Part shown: positions 11,551 to 23,474 of the stretch, piece by piece
Position numbering within the stretch: position 1 is the first letter of the stretch
How the letters are laid out: the number at the start of each line of letters is the position of its first letter
Source: Aedes albopictus
Lineage: Eukaryota; Arthropoda; Insecta; Diptera; Culicidae
DNA: 64,000 nucleotides
Assembly (NCBI RefSeq): GCF_035046485.1
Contig: NC_085137.1
Coordinates: forward strand, 454,886,980 to 454,950,979
Reading direction: 5' to 3'
Program-made: the position numbers and the translations under genes
Notes under the pieces: model-generated
What the model saw: only the letters and a program-made list of their open reading frames with translations
What the model was told of the DNA's origin: nothing
The model's database searches: none

Positions 11551-12456
11551 CAGGGGGTGGCCAAAATGTTTGGGATAGGAATCTTTTTTTTTTCTTCCAC
11601 AAAAAAAATTCAACATGCTGTAACTTTTCAGAGTGCATCTAAAAATCTCAAATTTTGTTTGTTTGTTGACCTATTATATGTGCATCATTGGTACAAATTT
11701 GGGCTCGAATGGTTAATTTTTCGCGAAGTTAGAACCGTTCGGGTAAAACACTATTATTTAGACAACTAATCTTTGAACTGGCATATTTCGGAAACCAGTG
11801 AACCGAATTAAATGAAATTTTAAACGTAATTAATTGATACTTAATATGACGTTATAAAGTGTAATATTTTCTCACGGCGAATTAAGTTATAGTGGGTTGA
11901 AATTTTTACCCATATAGAGAAAAATAAGTCAAATTTATAATACTACACAAAAATTACTAAATGTATTATTTCTTTAATCTAAATGGGCTCTCATATATCT
12001 GATTAGAGATATCTTGAGAACAGAAGTGGAAAATTTTTGGATATCAACACGAAAATGTATTGACATTAATGTAAAAAAATTACATTTTTTCGGAAAAAAA
12101 TCCAAAAAGAGTCAATCTATGATAACTTTTTTCGGCGTTCAAAAAGAACCTATGTTTTAATAATTTGTGAAGCATTAATATATTGTTAATGTACGTTCAA
12201 AATTTCATTCAATTCGGTTCTCTGGTTTTCGAGATATGACAGCTCAAAAATTAGTTGTCTAAAAAATAGTGTTTTATCCCAAGGGTTCTAACTTTGTGAA
12301 AGATTAATCAATCGAGCCCAAATTTGTACCAATGATGCACATATAATAGGTTGACAAACAGTCAAAATTTGAGATTTTTTGATGCACTCTATGAAAAGTT
12401 ATAGCATGTTGTACTTTTTTGTGAAAAAAACATTCCCAAACATTTTGGCCACCCCG
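11551..12456. mobile_element. 906 bp foldback element with TA target, copy 1
   Basis: Termini CAGGGGGTGGCCAAAATGTT and its near-perfect inverse, with TA outside at 11549-11550 and 12457-12458. The arms are several hundred bases long: GGGCTCGAATGG near 11700 pairs with the stretch near 12310, and GAGATATGACAGCTC near 12232 is the inverse of the sequence near 11780. No protein is encoded. A second copy at 39281-40414 provides an internal comparison. Confidence 0.85.
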
Positions 12457-12458
12457 TA

Positions 12459-13260
12459 TGATGCACATAATTGGAGCGTGGGATATCACAGAAGTTTACG
12501 TGACTTATCATGTAAATATCATGGAAACTTCCATTATATATCATGTAATTTAGTATGACTCAGAGTATTTACATGACATATAAAACAAACTTACACGATA
12601 TAACATGTAAACCATCTCAACATGAAGTTTACATGACGTGTAAACCTCATTATTTTTATCTGTGTTGAGGGTTTCACGGGAAACCTCATAATTCTTGGCT
12701 GTTTCTGAGAGTTTCAATGCTATTTCAGGAAGATAAAGCTCCCCTTAATTCTGGAAACACATCCTATTGTTACAGTATTTATTTACGAACGGAAACTTTA
12801 TTGAAAAAAATACAAACTTTTAACAGTGAACCATATTTAAACAATCACCCGTTCTGTAGATCGAACACCACTGCTCCTCGTACAGCATCAGGCTCCCATT
12901 CTCTCCAGTTCTCATCACCACCAGAGTCCATCTCAAAAGCCGCGGCAAAAGCAGATCTCTCGTTAGAGTATGATGGTTTCGAATCACGTTGTCCAGGGTT
13001 CACGCCAGACAGGGCTTGATTAAGTTGGATCGTTACACTATTGAAACCTCTCCGATACCCTCTAGAACCATCCTAAAAGCTCTGAAAACCTCCTTATAAC
13101 CCCCGAATTTTTTTCAATCACTCCACAAACCCTACAAAAACCAATGGAGCTCCTCTGAAATCCTTTTGATCTGCCACAAACCCTTTCAAACTTCTCTAAA
13201 CTCCTTTAGATACTCCCTTGTGATACCATGAAATCCCCTAAAAACTTCAAAACTCATGTA
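12459..13260. other. CATGTAAA-rich stretch and low-complexity sequence, no gene
   Basis: 12490-12660 repeats ATCATGTAA/TTTACATGA words in both orientations, probably an eroded foldback. 13040-13260 is C/T-biased with CCTCTAAAA-type words. Confidence 0.4.
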
Positions 13261-13265
13261 ATTAA

Positions 13266-13489
13266 GGTTGAAGGATTCGTCATTGACACAATTGTCATCA
13301 TTGAAAATTCGAAAGCAGTTTTCTCGCAACAAAACTTGAATGTTTACTTTGGAAGTATATTCACTGTAATCCATTCTATATCCGTAGTACAGTGAATACA
13401 TTTTCACTGCGGAATTTCCCGCTTTGAACAGGAAAACTGCTTTTGAATTTTCAATGATGACGGTTATGTCAATGATAAATCCTTCAATC
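13266..13489. mobile_element. TTAA-flanked foldback MITE, second family
   Basis: Ends GGTTGAAGGATT and, inverted, GATTGAAGGATT; TTAA at 13262-13265 and 13490-13493. Arms continue inward (ATTGAAAATTCGAAAGCAG against CTGCTTTTGAATTTTCAAT). Confidence 0.8.
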
Positions 13490-13624
13490 TTAAACGCCTC
13501 TAAAACCGCCGAAACGCATCTAAACTCAGCAGCCGCATCTAAACTGAATCATCCCTGAATCCCTTTTGAAGTTCCCCTGTGGAACCTCGTGCAATGTCCT
13601 GAAACGCTACTTGGTCAGTGTTAA

Positions 13625-13835
13625 GTCAGACGGAACCATCTGTTTTTCAATGATTTCGGAAAAATGTCGTGTTGGGATAGCAATTCAAGCGCTGAGATTC
13701 TGAGTGCCAATTCTGAAAATTATAATTCTTCTATGTAATGAAACTTTGGCTTCAAAACAACGTCGAAAAGTCATGAGTTGTCGAATATCTTCGCTTATCT
13801 TTTTCTGCCCTTAAAATCGCCTAGTGCACTCTGAC
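13625..13835. mobile_element. Probable TTAA-flanked element with a short GTCAGA TIR
   Basis: TTAA at 13621-13624 and 13836-13839 bracket 211 bp that starts GTCAGACGG and ends CTCTGAC. The inverted repeat is only six bases, so this is weaker than the other TTAA elements. Confidence 0.5.
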
Positions 13836-13839
13836 TTAA

Positions 13840-14711
13840 GGCCGGTCATTTAAACCCATCATGGATCATTAACCAGCATGCATAATAATTATTATGCCTA
13901 ACCTCACGGCCAATCTGTGGTGAGTTTTCCACGCAAAGCTTATTTGTAACAACATTTTCTTAACAATGGTGCTTTTTATGTCATCAGCGAAACTACATGT
14001 TACTTGGAAATCTTTAAAATTTTGTAACCAAATCGCCGCAACGTCGAACTTATGCCTAAGCAAAGCACCTATATCATATATTTACATTGAGCAATAATAC
14101 CTACTTAACACTCGATTTATTATACAATTTTCAGGGACTGTTCAATATTTGGATTGCATTCAACAATATAGTTGTGTTCATTTGCGTTCGGCTTAGAATT
14201 TCGTTTCCTAAATTTACAGTCGAACATTGGATTGCGAATCATGAACAGTATGCGAAGCACTTCAACGGTACCATCTCCACTCAACCACTCCCTGATTCTA
14301 ATATTAATCGGACGCGATGCGGCAATTTCGCGCACTTGACCAAGGTCATTTCCATAGAAATCAAACTCATTCTGCGGTTGTGCTTCGCAGCTTTGCAGTG
14401 GCCCCTCAGGGCAGCGCTGTTGATTCCCGGTAAACCAGCACGACACCCATTTGCGCAGTTTGCCACCTACTAAAATGCGAGGTGCCACCACTAACCAGCC
14501 AGCCAGGCAGAATAGCGGTGTCTTGTCGCTTTGTGTCCCAGTCAGTGCCCCACACTACGTGTACCAATGCATTGGATGCTACTGGTTGAACAGGCGTGGC
14601 AAATTTGCTCCATATAAATATTCACTACTGGGATGATCTAATAAGCTTAGTTGGTGGGCAACAAATTCATTCGGAGGGCTTGTTAAGGTTCGCTAACTGC
14701 GGAGTGTTATT
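13840..14711. other. No recognised gene
   Basis: Less repetitive and more balanced in composition than its flanks. Overlapping frames of 123-128 residues on opposite strands at 14087-14491 cannot both be real and neither is recognised. Confidence 0.4.
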
Positions 14712-15098
14712 CTAAGTGCTGTTTATGCTTCTAGGGATAATTAAACCTCGACGCTGCTGCTGATGCTCTAACGATCGAAGCGAGTCGTGTGCGGTGCTCC
14801 TACACAGGCACTGACGGGGAGCAACGAACCACCTAGTTTTCATCACGTTTACCGCACACTCTCGACCGACGAAAACTCCATCTGCGCCGCACCACGGTGT
14901 GGGGAGCATCAACGAATAAGAAAACTGTTCAACACGTGCTTCCGAGCGGTTTAACACTACAGTTTCCCTGCGGCATGGGTTTTCAGCACTTACATATTCA
15001 TCACCATCGAGCTTGCACAGGGCACAGTCCCGGATTTGGGTGATCGTACGGGGTCTATTGCACATAGCATTATAGCATCTTAGCTTGGGGAGCACATA
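14712..15098 (-). other. Unrecognised GC-richer reading frame
   Basis: A minus-strand frame of about 128 residues, with CYNAMCNRPRTITQIRDCAL near its N-terminal end. It stands out by composition and by eight cysteines. I do not recognise a family. Extended upstream it runs into SINE debris at 15101, so its apparent start (15128) is not genuine. It could be an exon or an old transposon coding remnant. Confidence 0.25.
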
Positions 15099-15100
15099 CT

Positions 15101-15232
15101 TCTTGGCGTAATGTTCCAACTGGGACAAATCATGCTTCTCAGCTTAATATTTTGTAACACTTCCACAGTCATTGATGGAAAGCTTCCTCTATCGATAACT
15201 GTTGCGTGTATATCGTGTGGTTGGCACTCTGA
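15101..15232 (-). mobile_element. Degenerate Feilai-like SINE fragment
   Basis: Carries TCTTGGCGTAATG, CTTCTCAGCTTA, AACACTTCCACAGT and ATATCGTGTGG in the same order as the intact copies at 4508 and 37966. The tRNA-like head is missing. Confidence 0.75.
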
Positions 15233-15319
15233 AACATGGGTTTTACCTGCAAATTTAGTCGAATTTTTAACTAAATCTTTAGCACAAACTCACCCAAGAT
15301 CTGTAGCAGTACTGTAAGA

Positions 15320-17291
15320 TTCTTAAATGTAGAGTAGAATCCAACACCAAATCAAGAGTAGCATTTATCTCTTTTCTATCTGGAGTTGGTGTAAAATTCT
15401 TTCGTGAATGTGAAGCAAAGACTCTGAACTGAAACCGGATTTGCTTCAAGAACCCAGTGGACCAGTGCTGCAGTGGAGGATTTTTCGTTTAACGAAAGGT
15501 TTCGCTCGACTGTTGCGGCAATCGAACCTCCACTCTGTGGCACTCACAATACGCCTAAACAACTGACGTGGCACACGGTTACGAAGTCCACACCTGGATT
15601 TGGTGTAGGTTTGCTCATTTAATCTGTGATAGGATTCTCCCTTCAATGTGGAGTAGGGCTCTTCTTTGGTTGATTGATTTGTCTTTCAGCCCTTGGCTGG
15701 TTCGTCTCTAATTCTTTTATTCTGAAGTAAAGCTCCATTGCCGATTTGGCAATAGCATCTCTGAATCTGCAACAGGATTTGTCACCGAATTTGGAGGAGG
15801 ATTATTCACTGATTTGTATTTTTTTTTAGTTTTTATTTATGTGTATTTTAACTTAAATGCTAATTCTACACTCTACTGATTTGTAGTTCACCCTACGGTT
15901 TTACAAGCATCTACAGCAGGATTTTTTTTAATCTGAAGTAGTGATGGCACAAATGTCCCAAATAACGTACCTCTGGAGCAGGTTTTCCGATTAATTTGAA
16001 GTAGGATCCTTCCTCTAATCTGAAGCAGATTATTTTTCTGAATCTGAATCAGGAGCCCTCTAGTGGTCTGAGCAAGGTTTGTTGTCCTAATCTGAATTAT
16101 GAGAAGATTTATTCTTCAATTTCAAATAGGGGTTTCCACTGAATGTGAAGCAGAGCCGCTCCGTAGATCGGGAGCAGAATTGTTCCCTTAATCTGGAACT
16201 TGAAATAGAATTCTTTCTTTAAAATTTAGAGTAGATTTGTTTATTGAATTGAGAATAAAAATTGAAATTCTTCCCTGAATATGAAGTAGACACTTTCGGT
16301 AAAATTCTTTCTCTGCATTAAACTCTGCCTTTAAAGCTGAGGCAGTTTTTTTTTATTCTGTAGCAGGATCATTCCCTAAATCTGGAGTAGGATTTTGCTC
16401 TGAATCTAGGATTCCCCCAAGATAAGCATCATTCCCAGGGCCCATATAGCCGAGGCGGTAAACGCACGGGTATTCAGCATGACCATGCTGAGGATGACGG
16501 GTTCGATTCCCGGTCGGTCCAGGATCTTTTCGTAAAGGAAATTTCCTTGAATTCCTTGGGCATAGAGTATCTTCGTGCCTGCCACACGATATACGCATGC
16601 AAAATGGTCATTGGCAGAGGAAACTCTCAGTTAATAACTGTGGAAGTGCTCATAGAACACTAAGCTGAGAAGCAGGCTTTGTCCCAATGAGGACGTTACG
16701 CCAAGAAGAGAGAGAGAAGCATCATTCCCTGAATATACAGTAGAATCCTTTTCTGGATCTGGGAGCAGGGAGGCTTCCTCATTAAACAGCTGCATTCTAG
16801 TCGAAAATTCTTTCTTTCTGAAGCAAAATGCAGATTCCGGGTAGGGCTGTTGCATTAATCTGGAGCAGAATTTTTCTCCATATATCAAGAAGGATCACCC
16901 GAATATTCAGTCAAATTCTTTCTTGATTTAAATTCCACCTGAATCTAGAGCAAAAATCCATCTTGAATCGGGGATGATTTGTTTATTATCATGGGAAGAT
17001 TTTTCCGTAAATCTGGAATAGGATACTTTCCGAAAAAGAGTTCCTTCTTGAATTTGGAGTAGGATTCTGTCTTGTATTTGGCATGGGATTCTTGCACCAG
17101 TACGAAGCAAAATTTTAGACTTGAATCTCTGAGCAAGACTTTCTGGCAACAACTTTTCCATCAACCTGGAGAAAAATTCCTGAGTAGCATTCTGATGGAA
17201 TTCTTCTTAGAATTCTGATTTCAGAGAAGGATTCTGATGAAATCCTGAATAGGATTTTGGTGGAATTCTGAGTACGATTCCGGTGGAATCC
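15320..17291. repeat. Degenerate left edge of the 23 bp satellite
   Basis: Irregular copies of a GAATCTGGAGTAGGATT-type unit spaced about 23-25 bp apart, drifting toward the clean satellite unit to the right. Interrupted by a SINE at 16437. Near 17250-17291 it becomes nearly regular. Confidence 0.75.
16437..16716 (+). mobile_element. Feilai-like SINE inserted in the satellite edge
   Basis: Plus-strand copy running from AGGGCCCATATAGCC through a B box GGGTTCGATTCCCGG to an (AG)n tail. A perfect 13 bp direct duplication, AAGCATCATTCCC, lies at 16424-16436 and 16717-16729. The insertion therefore post-dates this part of the repeat array. Confidence 0.92.
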
Positions 17292-17294
17292 TAA

Positions 17295-18470
17295 GGGGCC
17301 GTCCATATACCACGTGGACAGCAAATTCATGGTTTTTGACACCCTCCCCCCTCCCCGTGGACAAGCGTGGACTTTTCATTGACCCCTACCCCCCTCTCTC
17401 AATGTCCACGTGGACATCCGAAAAAAAGTTTTTTTTTTCATATTTCTAAAATAAATGGAAAAAGTGATTTTGATTTTTTTTAAATATTGTTGTTTTTTCT
17501 TCATAAACAATGTCTTAAATATAATTGAAAACTTTCTGAAAAACAAATATTCTATAGAATACAAACAAGTAGCACAAAATAGGTACCTACAAGTTTTCAA
17601 CACTATTTTTAATTCAGCTTAATGTTTGTGAGAGTGTGGGTTCGATTTTTGCGCCAGTTGGTGAAAAATTTTCGTCAAATGAAAAATTCTTCATTGGTCG
17701 TTTTTCGTGTAATGTCCATAGCCTAATGTTAGCGATTGTTCAATGTTTAGTCTGTCTAGCCTCTGGTTGAAGACGGTGTTTTCAGAATGTTTGTTCAATC
17801 TATGATTGTCTGATTGTTTTGTTGAGATAAGGTAATTTTAAATCTTAGATTTTTGTTGAGATAAGATTTTATTTTTTTAAGAATTACAGCAATTGAATTG
17901 TTTTACTGAGGTTTAGACTTTTATATCCAATAGAATCATTTTAAATTTTGAAGGAACCTACAAAAAATAAGTTTTGGAGATAAGCCTGCAATTCCCTACA
18001 TGTATTTTGAAACTTTGAAGTAGTTTAAAAATTTGATATGAAACTTCGAAAAATCCATACAGAACTTCAATGAAAACTTTCTGACTGAAACATTTGCATG
18101 GCCTACACTCCATTTTTAATCTCCAGAATATTCCTCGATGAAGGAAACTAAGTAATTAGAAATTCTGATAGTTCAAAACAAATTAGTCTGTGAATCAATA
18201 CCATGATTTGTTTTCCCTTGTAGAAATAACTTACAACTAAAACACAATGTATAATAAAATAAAATGTATGAAAGAACTGTTGAAGAGAATCTTATCACTA
18301 ATGCGACATAATTTGTTTCGTTATTGTTGATTGTTGTTTCCTATTTTATATGTCAATGTTGTCCACGTGGACATTTGACGAACCCCCACCCCCCTCTCCG
18401 TGGAAAAGCGTGGACTTTTCGCTAACCCCCTCCCGCCTCCAAGCTGTCCACGTGGTATATGGATGGCCCC
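17295..18470. mobile_element. 1.18 kb Harbinger-like non-autonomous element
   Basis: Ends GGGGCCGTCCATATACCACG and its inverse with one mismatch. Subterminal arms of ~110 bp both carry CGTGGAC...AAGCGTGGACTTTT and C-rich runs. A TAA duplication flanks it (17292-17294, 18471-18473). A related uninterrupted sequence at 19340-19480 reads CCTAAGTAG at the same point, confirming the 3 bp duplication. Three-base TWA targets and GGG-type ends fit PIF/Harbinger. No transposase. Confidence 0.88.
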
Positions 18471-21400
18471 TAAGTAGAATTCTGAGCAGGATCCTGATGA
18501 AATCCTGAGTAGCATTCCCATAGAATCCTGAGTAGGATTCTCATTGAATTCTAAGTAGGATTCCGTTGGAATCCTGAGTAGGATTCAGTGGGAATCCTGA
18601 GTAGGATTCCGTTGGAATCCTGAGTAGGATTCCGTTGGAATCCTGAGTAGGATTCCGTTGGAATCCTGAGTAGGATTCCGTTGGAATCCTGAGTAGGATT
18701 CCGTTGGAATCCTGAGTAGGATTCCGTTGGAATCCTGAGTAGGATTCCGTTAGAATTCTGAGAAGGATTCCGTTGGAATCCTGAGTAGGATTCCGTTGGA
18801 ATCCTGAGTAGGATTCCGTTGGAATCCTGAGTGGAATTCCGTTGGAATCCTGAGTAGGATTCCGTTGGAATCCTGAGTAGGATTCCGTTGGAATCCTGAG
18901 TAGGATTCCGTTGGAATCCTGAGTAGGATTCCGTTGGAATCCTGAGTAGGATTCCGTTGGAATCCTGAGTAGGATTCCGTTGGAATCCTGAGTAGGATTC
19001 CGTTGGAATCCTGAGTAGGATTCCGTTGGAATCCTGAGTAGGATTCCGTTGGAATCCTGAGTAGGATTCCGTTGGAATCCTGAGTAGGATTCCGTTGGAA
19101 TCCTGAGTAGGATTCCGTTGGAATCCTGAGTACGATTCCTTTGGAATCCTGAGTACGATTCCTTTGGAATCCTGAGTAGGATTCCCTTGGAATCCTGAGT
19201 ACGATTCCCTTGGAATCCTGAGTAGGATTCCCTTGGAATCCTGAGTAGGAATCCCTTGGAATCTTGAGTAGGATTCCGTTGGAATCCTGAGTAGGATTCC
19301 GTTGGTATCCTGAGTAGGAATCCCTTGGAATCTTGAGTAGGATTTTGGTGGAATTCTGAGTAGGATTCCGGTGGAAGCCTAAGTAGAATTCTGAGCAGGA
19401 TCCTGATGAAATCCTGAGTAGCATTCCCATAGAATCCTGAGTAGGATTCTCATTGAATTCTAAGTAGGATTCCGTTGGAATCCTGAGTAGGATTCCGTTG
19501 GAATCCTGAGTAGGATTCCGTTGGAATCCTGAGTAGGATTCCGTTGGAATCCTGAGTAGGATTCCGTTGGAATCCTGAGTAGGATTCCGTTGGAATCCTG
19601 AGCAGGATTCCGTTGGAATCCTGAGCAGGATTCCGTTGGAATCCTGAGCAGGATTCCGTTGGAATCCTGAGCAGGATTCCGTTGGAATCCTGAGCAGGAT
19701 TCCGTTGGAATCCTGAGCAGGATTCCGTTGGAATCCTGAGCAGGATTCCGTTGGAATCCTGAGCAGGATTCCGTTGGAATCCTGAGCAGGATTCCGTTGG
19801 AATCCTGAGCAGCATTCCGTTGGAATCCTGAGCAGGATTCCGTTGGAATCCTGAGTAGGATTCCGTTGGAATCCTGAGTAGGATTCCGTTGGAATCCTGA
19901 GCAGGATTCCGTTGGAATCCTGAGCAGGATTCCGTTGGAATCCTGAGCAGGATTCCGTTGGAATCCTGAGCAGGATTCCGTTGGAATCCTGAGCAGGATT
20001 CCGTTGGAATCCTGAGCAGGATTCCGTTGGAATCCTGAGCAGGATTCCGTTGGAATCCTGAGCAGGATTCCGTTGGAATCCTGAGCAGGATTCCGTTGGA
20101 ATCCTGAGCAGGATTCCGTTGGAATCCTGAGCAGGATTCCGTTGGAATCCTGAGCAGGATTCCGTTGGAATCCTGAGCAGGATTCCGTTGGAATCCTGAG
20201 CAGGATTCCGTTGGAATCCTGAGCAGGATTCCGTTGGAATCCTGAGCAGGATTCCGTTGGAATCCTGAGCAGGATTCCGTTGGAATCCTGAGCAGGATTC
20301 CGTTGGAATCCTGAGCAGGATTCCGTTGGAATCCTGAGCAGGATTCCGTTGGAATCCTGAGCAGGATTCCGTTGGAATCCTGAGCAGGATTCCGTTGGAA
20401 TCCTGAGCAGGATTCCGTTGGAATCCTGAGCAGGATTCCGTTGGAATCCTGAGCAGGATTCCGTTGGAATCCTGAGCAGGATTCCGTTGGAATCCTGAGC
20501 AGGATTCCGTTGGAATCCTGAGCAGGATTCCGTTGGAATCCTGAGCAGGATTCCGTTGGAATCCTGAGCAGGATTCCGTTGGAATCCTGAGCAGGATTCC
20601 GTTGGAATCCTGAGTAGGATTCCGTTGGAATCCTGAGTAGGATTCCGTTGGAATCCTGAGTAGGATTCCGTTGGAATCCTGAGTAGGATTCCGTTGGAAT
20701 CCTGAGTAGGATTCCGTTGGAATCCTGAGTAGGATTCCGTTGGAATCCTGAGTAGGATTCCGTTGGAATCTTGAGTAGGATTCCGTTGGAATCCTGAGTA
20801 GGATTCCGTTGGAATCCTGAGTAGGATTCCGTTGGAATCCTGAGTAGGATTCCGTTGGAATCCTGAGTAGGATTCCGTTGGAATCCTGAGTAGGATTCCG
20901 TTGGAATCCTGAGTAGGATTCCGTTGGAATCCTGAGTAGGATTCCGTTGGAATCCTGAGTAGGATTCCGTTGGAATCCTGAGTAGGATTCCGTTGGAATC
21001 CTGAGTAGGATTCCGTTGGAATCCTGAGTAGGATTCCGTTGGAATCCTGAGTAGGATTCCGTTGGAATCCTGAGTAGGATTCCGTTGGAATCCTGAGTAG
21101 GATTCCGTTGGAATCCTGAGTAGGATTCCGTTGGAATCCTGAGTAGGATTCCGTTGGAATCCTGAGTAGGATTCCGTTGGAATCCTGAGTAGGATTCCGT
21201 TGGAATCCTGAGTAGGATTCCGTTGGAATCCTGAGTAGGATTCCGTTGGAATCCTGAGTAGGATTCCGTTGGAATCCTGAGTAGGATTCCGTTGGAATCC
21301 TGAGTAGGATTCCGTTGGAATCCTGAGTAGGATTCCGTTGGAATCCTGAGTAGGATTCCGTTGGAATCCTGAGTAGGATTCCGTTGGAATCCTGAGTAGG

Positions 21401-21880
21401 ATTCCGTTGGAATCCTGAGTAGGATTCCGTTGGAATCCTGAGTAGGATTCCGTTGGAATCCTGAGTAGGATTCCGTTGGAATCCTGAGTAGGATTCCGTT
21501 GGAATCCTGAGTAGGATTCCGTTGGAATCCTGAGTAGGATTCCGTTGGAATCCTGAGAGGATTCCGTTGGAATCCTCAGTAGGATTCCGTTGGAATCCTC
21601 AGTAGGATTCCGCTGGAATCCTCAGTAGGATTCCGCTGGAATCCTGAGTAGGATTCCGTTGGAATCCTCAGTAGGATTCCGCTGGAATCCTGAGTAGGAT
21701 TTCGATGGAATCCTGACTAGGATTTCGATGGAATCCTGACTAGGATTCCGATGGAATCCTGACTGGGGTTCCGATGGAATCCTGACTGGGGTTCCGACGG
21801 AATCCTGACTAGGATTCCGACGGAATCCTGACTAGGATTCCGACGGAATCCTGAATGGAATTCTGAAACAGGATTCTGAG
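18471..21880. repeat. 23 bp satellite array, over 130 units
   Basis: The unit is GATTCCGTTGGAATC followed by CTGAGTAG (or CTGAGCAG). The first part is a perfect 6 bp hairpin with loop GTT. The T form dominates 18550-19600 and 20613-21550 and the C form 19601-20600, with a small T patch near 19850-19890. Right-edge variants (CTCAGTAG, GACTAG, TTCGATGG) show decay. The minus strand of the unit contains no stop in any frame, so long repetitive frames appear (226 and 121 residues at 18750-19430 and 19450-19815); they are not genes. Confidence 0.97.
19336..19480. repeat. Duplicated array segment preserving an empty insertion site
   Basis: Repeats, almost base for base, the irregular segment that flanks the Harbinger-like element (AGGATTTTGGTGGAATTCTG ... 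CATTCCCATAGAATCC ... TTCTCATTGAATTC), but without the element. TAA at 19380-19382 is the unfilled target. Confidence 0.92.
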
Positions 21881-21889
21881 GTGACCATG

Positions 21890-23290
21890 TGCAAGATGCT
21901 GTGAAATTCTGAACGGGATGCTGGAATTCTGTGATAATTTTGTATAAGATTTTGCCGAAATCCTGAGCAGAACGAATCCGTATTCTAGCCTATTGATTTT
22001 ATTTTTTTTTATTTATTCATGATAATTTGACCAATACTTCTAAAAGCCTGAGTTCCACTCTGACAGGGCACCAGTTGCTACAGTCAGTTGGACTGTAAAC
22101 TCCCGGTAACTAGATTTAGATCTGGTGGATCCAGCTCCCCCGATCCAATCCAACAAAGAACTGAACCGAACCGAGACTGATTTTGCCTCCTGATACAGAT
22201 CGGCGCGCCGCCACCCGCCGCCGCAGTAGTGATCAGCTGAGCGCGACAGTACCGTTCGACCGCGGCCGGTTTCCGTCTCGTCTTCGTCGTCGTCAGTCGA
22301 TTCGTAACAGCGGAAACCGGGGAGAACCGGCAAGGCTAACGGCTTTTCACGCGCATTTTTCGCTGCTCAAAACTGCCTGACGGCCAGCAGCACAGCGCAG
22401 AGAATCCCACATGTTGATGTCGATGATTCACTCGACTCGGTAGAAGCTGCTGGCTGTTGCTTCTCTACATGTCATTAATTATGCATGCCACCTTTTTTGC
22501 TTTTCTCGCGTCAGTCAATGTAATGCTCATTAAACGGCTCATGTTTACATTGCAAACGCAAGTGAGGGCGACGAGGATGGGTCCGTTGCTAGAGAAAAGA
22601 TGCTTCTACCGAGACTGGTGGTAATCGCAGCGATCTTGGAAGTCGAAAACGCAGCCGAGAATTGGACAGCTGAATTGTATGGACATTTCGGCGAGGTGAG
22701 GCGCAACACGGTGCACGAACTGACAAACATATGCGAACGGCCAAAGTGGGACAGCGCGCAAAATGTGCGAAATGTTGGAATGTGCACTGCTAATGAGTGG
22801 AAAATTAAATTTAACTTGCCTGTTTCTGCCTGGTGCTGATTGGCGGGGAAAATGGTGCGACCAGAACTTGAAGACTCTATTCAAAGACGCCGAGAACCTC
22901 GAGGCGCATTGCCAGGAGATTCCCCAATTTTCACGGATGATTTATGGTCTATTTGAAGTCTGAATACACATTGAACGGGTTGGATGACATGAAGTATGAC
23001 AACGTTTTGTGTTAATGATATACATGCATATATGTACATGTATATGCCGTATGCTGCATAATGCACGTCTGATATGTTTGAAGACAAAATCTGAGTAACT
23101 AATTATTTTGATGATTTTTTTTTTCGAAACATTAGAACATAAACCATTATTATGATTGTTAAATATTTCTACTACTCCTTTTTACCCTTCTTCCACCCAT
23201 AACAAGGGTACCGCTTGGAAAACTGAATTTTGATCCAAGATCATCGTCGCAAGGGAATCGTCACTTTTTAGAACCCAATATAGGTTAGAC
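21890..23290. other. Unique-looking sequence with a GC-rich island, no assigned gene
   Basis: 22190-22340 is strongly GC-rich (CGGCGCGCCGCCACCCGCCG, then GTTCGACCGCGGCCGG, CGTCGTCGTCAGTCG). TCAGT is an arthropod initiator-like word. This could be a promoter or 5' UTR exon, including that of the CYRI gene ~34 kb downstream, but nothing in the sequence proves it. The frames here have no family resemblance. Confidence 0.3.
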
Positions 23291-23291
23291 T

Positions 23292-23474
23292 CGATGTGGA
23301 TTACCTAAGGTGCGGCAAAAGGAAACTAGTCGGCTCTGTCAGTCCTACGGCGTTCTTATGGAAGTAACGTCATGTTCCATATTTGTAAACATGACGTCAC
23401 TCCCATAAGAACGCCGTAGGAATTAAAGAGCCGACTAGTTTCCCATCGCCGCATCTATGGGTAAATCCACATCG
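23292..23474. mobile_element. 183 bp foldback MITE
   Basis: Arms with CGATGTGGATTACC, GGAAACTAGTCGGCTCT and CCTACGGCGTTCTTATGG, each paired with an inverse copy in the right half. No clear target duplication. Confidence 0.85.

Noticed and set aside
14087..14491. Overlapping frames of 123-128 residues on both strands
   Set aside because: Mutually exclusive, with no motif, codon or splice evidence favouring either.
18750..19815. Long repetitive minus-strand reading frames (226 and 121 residues)
   Set aside because: They are translations of the 23 bp satellite, which lacks stops in that orientation; no start context, splice signal or non-repetitive domain.
18471..21880. CRISPR array
   Set aside because: Tandem units with no variable spacers, in a eukaryotic context.
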